This document shows, in pieces, positions 12,068-14,972 of a stretch of 14,972 bases of DNA. The stretch is taken from assembly GCA_014799675.1 (NCBI GenBank), contig JAAVHM010000094.1, positions 1-14,972 on the forward strand, in the 5' to 3' direction. The stretch comes from Ruminococcus sp. Its GTDB lineage: Bacteria > Bacillota > Clostridia > Oscillospirales > Ruminococcaceae. The translations under genes were made by a program, and so were the position numbers. The notes under the pieces are model-generated. The model had not been told where the DNA came from and searched no databases. It saw only the letters and a program-made list of their open reading frames with translations. Each line of letters starts with the position of its first letter. Within the stretch, counting starts at the first letter, position 1.

Positions 12068-14158
12068 TCACCCCACCCCTCGGTAGTAAAGCCCTCGTGT
12101 AAAGCCTTTTTCAAAACATCTCCTGCGGCTTCGGCAGCATTCTATTATACGCGCCGTTTCCGACCCCGTCTCGTCAGTAAAATTCAGCACCGCAAAGTCC
12201 GCGCTAATTTCACCGAGCCTGTCCGTCATCATAAGCACGTCGCTGTTCAGAACCTCGCAGGAAAACCCGCTTGGGTCTTTTTCGCAGCGGACGGGAAATT
12301 TCCTCCCCGTCCTGTCCGTGAGAAAGCCCGAACAGTTTTTGCATTCCCCAACAGCCTGTCTTATGGGACAGTTTTTCGTCAGCATTGCAGGCAGTCTGCC
12401 GTACACGATAACACCCACGGGAATTGTCCCGCAAACCGCCGCGATATCGGCAAGCTTCGCCTCAAAGCCTGCCGTAACGTCCTCAAAGCCCATTTCAGCC
12501 GCCGCCATAGCAGAGTAAGGGTTCACAATGTTCAGCCCGAAATCTCCGCAAAGCCTGAAGCCCATTTCCCTGCCAATCTTAGCATGGGCAAGGTTTGTAC
12601 ATAAGATACGTGTAAAGCCCAATTGATTTACATCATCAAGCCGCTTTTTCAGCAATTCCTCGTCGTCAATAAACCTCGGCAGAGCGACAATGTACCTGTT
12701 CTTGTCACTATTTATATTTACGCATAGTTTAATCGGAATAATTATATCCTCAACGTATTGCGGAACTGCATTAAGCTGTTCCATATGGTCGACCCGCACC
12801 CTTATTCTGTCGGGGTAACGCCTGCCCGAATTTTTTACCGGAACAAAGCTTTCCAAACGGTAATTCGGTTTCGCCGCTTCAATAAGAGTCTCGTCCATTT
12901 TCTGAACAGCCTCCCGCCGCAAAGCGTTTACCGCCGCCGCGGAGATCGTTGACTTTCCGTCAACTTCGGCAGAAATATTACCTAAAGTATAAATCGTGTC
13001 CCCCAATTTATCAAGCTGACGCTTTAAAAATTCCTCGTCTGCGGGACGGTTTTTCGCCTCCTGCGGCATTGCTCCCTCAGCGAAAACGTTTATATTTTTG
13101 CAGAGCATTTCAAGCTTCACAGGCTCGTCATGCTGTATTTTCACGGAAAAATCCGCAGCGCAGTCCGAAACCTTGCTTTCCTTTCGGTAAAGCTCCCGCA
13201 GGCTTGGCAAAACCGCCTCCGCAGCGGTAACGTCCTCCTTGCGGCGGTAGCCGAACATTGCCGTACCCGTCTCGCCCGTAAGATAACCGTCAGTAAAACC
13301 GCTTCGAGAAAATACTGCCTGTAAAGTTTCCAGATCGGGTTCTTTGCCGTCCAAAGCCGCCCTGCAAGCCGTGACCGCGGCGGCAACGTACTCCGCACGC
13401 TTCATTCTGCCCTCTATCTTTAGGGAAGCCACGCCTGTTTCCGTAAGCTTATTTATATAAGGTATGCCGCACAAGTCCTTTAAAGAAAGGTCGTAACGGT
13501 CGCCCTTTACCGCACCGAATGGGAGTTTGGCAGCCATGGGCAGCCTGCACGCCTGCGCGCACATACCGCGGTTTGCGCTTCGAGAGCCGATAAGCGCGCT
13601 CATAAAGCATTGCCCCGAAACGGACATACACAGCGCGCCGTGAATAAACGCTTCTATCTCAATTCCCGTTTCCGTAAGCCTTTGGAGCTGTTCAATGTTC
13701 AGTTCCCTTGCGGCAACGACCCGCGAAAAGCCAAGCTCCGCCGCAAGCAAAGCCCCCTCGGGGGTGTGTATCGTCATCTGGGTGGAAGCATTCAGCCGCA
13801 TATCGGGAAGAACCTGCCGCAAAAGCCGCGCCGCCCCTAAGTCCTGAACGATAAGACCGTCCGCGCCGATCTCCGCCGACCGCTTTGCCGCCTCGATAAA
13901 ATCGGAAATTTCCGACCCAAAGACAAGGGTGTTCATTGCTCGGTAAAGCTTTACGCCGTGGAGGTGGCAGTAACGAACAGCCTTTTCAAGCTCCGCGTCG
14001 GGAAAATTCGCCGCGTTCGCCCTTGCGGAAAATCTTTCGCCCCCTGCGTAAACGGCGTCCGCACCGCACCTCACAGCGGCAAGGACGCTTTCCATGCTCC
14101 CCGCCGGGGCAAGAAGCTCTGGCTTTTTAACCCTTTTATCCAAAATTTTCACACTCAT
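12068..14158 (-). CDS. U32 family peptidase-like protein, probable RlhA/TrhP-type RNA hydroxylase (696 aa)
   Basis: This is a long U32 protein. Members once called collagenase-like peptidases include E. coli RlhA (23S rRNA C2501 hydroxylation) and TrhP (tRNA uridine hydroxylation), which are Fe-S dependent. The N-terminal barrel begins PELLAPAGSMESVLAAVRCGADAVYAG (13-39). The U32 signature at 169-187 reads EAFIHGALCMSVSGQCFMS, and Cys177, 184, 200 and 204 form the likely iron-sulfur set. SLKIEGRMKRAEYVA follows at 245-259. A DUF3656-like region lies at about 345-425, with INALRR-type residues at 410-415. A C-terminal region has a second Cys group (597, 606, 609, 625) and ends RGLYYRGVG. ATG 14158 overlaps the zapA stop as ATGA, so translation is coupled. 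The stop lies in the heptamer array. Whether it modifies rRNA or tRNA cannot be told here. Confidence 0.88.
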   Translation of the reverse strand: MSVKILDKRVKKPELLAPAGSMESVLAAVRCGADAVYAGGERFSARANAANFPDAELEKAVRYCHLHGVKLYRAMNTLVFGSEISDFIEAAKRSAEIGADGLIVQDLGAARLLRQVLPDMRLNASTQMTIHTPEGALLAAELGFSRVVAARELNIEQLQRLTETGIEIEAFIHGALCMSVSGQCFMSALIGSRSANRGMCAQACRLPMAAKLPFGAVKGDRYDLSLKDLCGIPYINKLTETGVASLKIEGRMKRAEYVAAAVTACRAALDGKEPDLETLQAVFSRSGFTDGYLTGETGTAMFGYRRKEDVTAAEAVLPSLRELYRKESKVSDCAADFSVKIQHDEPVKLEMLCKNINVFAEGAMPQEAKNRPADEEFLKRQLDKLGDTIYTLGNISAEVDGKSTISAAAVNALRREAVQKMDETLIEAAKPNYRLESFVPVKNSGRRYPDRIRVRVDHMEQLNAVPQYVEDIIIPIKLCVNINSDKNRYIVALPRFIDDEELLKKRLDDVNQLGFTRILCTNLAHAKIGREMGFRLCGDFGLNIVNPYSAMAAAEMGFEDVTAGFEAKLADIAAVCGTIPVGVIVYGRLPAMLTKNCPIRQAVGECKNCSGFLTDRTGRKFPVRCEKDPSGFSCEVLNSDVLMMTDRLGEISADFAVLNFTDETGSETARIIECCRSRRRCFEKGFTRGLYYRGVG

Positions 14159-14643
14159 TTTCTCGGTCTTCCGCCCTGATTGTTCCCTTGACTGCTGCCC
14201 TGACCGCCTTGTCTGCCCGCGGCAGGTTTGTTGTCTTGTTTATTTGCGGACGTGTCGCTCATATCAAGGGTAAGCTGGCGGTCGATATCCGATTTCATCT
14301 GCTTTATTTTCAACTCGTTTTCAAGGGCGGAAATTCTCGCCTTGAGAGCGCTTTCCGCCTTGACAGCCCTGTCACGCTCCGCACGGGCTTTGCCTGCGTC
14401 GTCAACATATTCCTTTATCTGGGAACGGATATTGTCAATGCTGTCGTTGGCTTTCTGAAGCTCGTCGTAAGCCGCAAGCGCGGTCAGTATCGCCGCCGAC
14501 TGCATAGGCAGATTAGCCGACGAGGACATCATATCCGCAATAGCCGTGTCAACCTTTTTCGCAAGCCCGGTCATATAGCTTTGAGAATCGTCAGTCCTAA
14601 GGCTGAATTCCTTGCCGCATATGGTAACTTTTACCTTGTTCAT
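14155..14643 (-). CDS. zapA: Cell division protein ZapA-like (162 aa)
   Basis: ZapA is a cytoplasmic FtsZ-associated protein that bundles protofilaments and stabilises the Z-ring. The ZapA head spans about 1-65 (MNKVKVTICGKEFSLRTDD, then a helix with VDTAIADMM and AAILTALAAYDELQKAND). A long charged coiled-coil-like helix follows at about 62-127. The tail from about 132 is low-complexity, rich in Gly, Gln, Asn and Arg, and longer than in compact ZapA proteins. ATG 14643 is chosen because GAAAGGA lies 9 nt upstream; an in-frame ATG at 14676 lies between the predicted promoter and this site. It heads the zapA-U32-DUF4321 unit, and its stop overlaps the U32 start. Confidence 0.88.
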   Translation of the reverse strand: MNKVKVTICGKEFSLRTDDSQSYMTGLAKKVDTAIADMMSSSANLPMQSAAILTALAAYDELQKANDSIDNIRSQIKEYVDDAGKARAERDRAVKAESALKARISALENELKIKQMKSDIDRQLTLDMSDTSANKQDNKPAAGRQGGQGSSQGNNQGGRPRK

Positions 14644-14690
14644 GTTCCGAATTCCTTTCACATTAAGCGTAAGCATACATATATAAAATT

Positions 14691-14719
14691 ATTTTAACAT
14701 ATTTTTCTTTAGATTTCAA
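14691..14719 (-). promoter_or_regulatory. Probable sigma-A promoter of the zapA-U32-DUF4321 unit
   Basis: On the minus strand TTGAAA (14714-14719) and TAAAAT (14691-14696) are 17 bp apart, with TGT before the -10 box (extended -10). The start would be near 14684, about 41 nt before the zapA ATG at 14643. Confidence 0.65.
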
Positions 14720-14772
14720 TATTTTTCAGCAAAAAAGTAACCGGATCCTGTATAATAATTTTTTATACAGGC

Positions 14773-14800
14773 ACGTTTCTGTAGGACGAGGCTTACCGCC
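14773..14800. repeat. Degenerate end of the GTAGGGG-type repeat
   Basis: ACGTTTCTGTAGG at 14773-14785 is identical to 8519-8531, where it leads into repeat copy 2. After this the sequence diverges, and no matching right end (CCCCTAC) is present. It is probably a truncated or decayed copy lying between the zapA promoter and the terminator of the next gene. Confidence 0.45.
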
Positions 14801-14815
14801 GACTATTTATTTTTT

Positions 14816-14847
14816 GATAAAACAAAGGCGGGAGCAACGCCCCCGCC
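14816..14847 (-). terminator. Intrinsic terminator of the gene at the right edge
   Basis: On the minus strand a 9-bp stem (14839-14847 with 14827-14835, one G-T pair) and a 3-nt loop are followed by TTTGTTTT. It begins 13 bp after the TAA stop of the partial gene. Confidence 0.85.
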
Positions 14848-14860
14848 CTGCAAGATCGTT

Positions 14861-14972
14861 TTATTTGTACATAGCGCCGTAATGCGCGCAGGCACGGTAA
14901 TCCGCGCTCTCCTTGTCAGCCGTGCCGAAGCCTGTCCAGCTGTGAGGACGGTAAATCCTTTCCTCGGAAACG
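14861..14972 (-). CDS. C-terminal end of a gene cut by the window, tentatively L-fucose isomerase (37 codons)
   Basis: One reading frame is open from the window edge to a TAA at 14861-14863, giving 36 complete residues and ending in DYRACAHYGAMYK. The preceding part contains IYRPHSWTGFGTADKESADYR in two overlapping pieces. The pattern YRPxxW...G.D.E..DYRAC..YG..YK resembles, from memory, the C-terminus of L-fucose isomerase (FucI), which converts L-fucose to L-fuculose. The fragment is short and the match was not tested by alignment, so the name is tentative. That it is a real gene end is well supported by the terminator directly downstream and the absence of any other use of the sequence. 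Confidence 0.5.
   Translation of the reverse strand, partial: VSEERIYRPHSWTGFGTADKESADYRACAHYGAMYK

Overview
The window looks like a chromosomal segment of a low-to-mid GC member of the Clostridia, most plausibly an Oscillospirales/Ruminococcus-type gut or rumen anaerobe. This is an inference from gene families (fused ABC ATPase/FtsX permease, CmpB-type membrane protein, DUF4321 protein, Gram-positive-type ZapA next to a U32 protein, mreBCD-PBP2), strong AGGAG ribosome sites and consensus sigma-A promoters. No rRNA, tRNA, transposase, phage gene or CRISPR array was seen.

Layout. At 1-338 there is an intergenic region with a hairpin-rich repeat, a short 7-bp tandem array and a promoter. At 339-3005 (+) is a large ABC transporter with ATPase and permease fused, ended by a terminator. 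At 5483-3085 (-) a tight three-gene operon encodes a 4HBT thioesterase, a CE2-like SGNH esterase and a WYL-domain regulator. Its promoter is back to back with a fully consensus promoter driving a CmpB-family membrane protein (5666-6316, +). At 11426-6375 (-) lies the cell-elongation cluster mreB-mreC-mreD-PBP2. At 14643-11724 (-) lies zapA, a U32 peptidase-like (probable RNA hydroxylase) gene and a small DUF4321 membrane protein. The right edge holds only the last 37 codons of another minus-strand gene, tentatively L-fucose isomerase, with a good terminator.

How the genes fit together. MreB, MreC, MreD and PBP2 form the elongasome that directs lateral wall synthesis, and ZapA acts on FtsZ at division, so the right two thirds of the window is a growth and division neighbourhood. 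The left third is transport, hydrolysis and regulation.

The window is otherwise housekeeping, and I do not see a new multi-gene system. The unexpected signal lies between genes. Three distinct small repeat families occupy every junction inside mreB-mreC-mreD-PBP2 and several other gaps. One is a two-hairpin element with GTAGGGG/CCCCTAC ends whose arms differ by paired, structure-preserving changes. One is a heptanucleotide tandem array. One is an element of about 66 bp with TCACCC/GGGTGA ends that supplies the last codons and stop of mreC.
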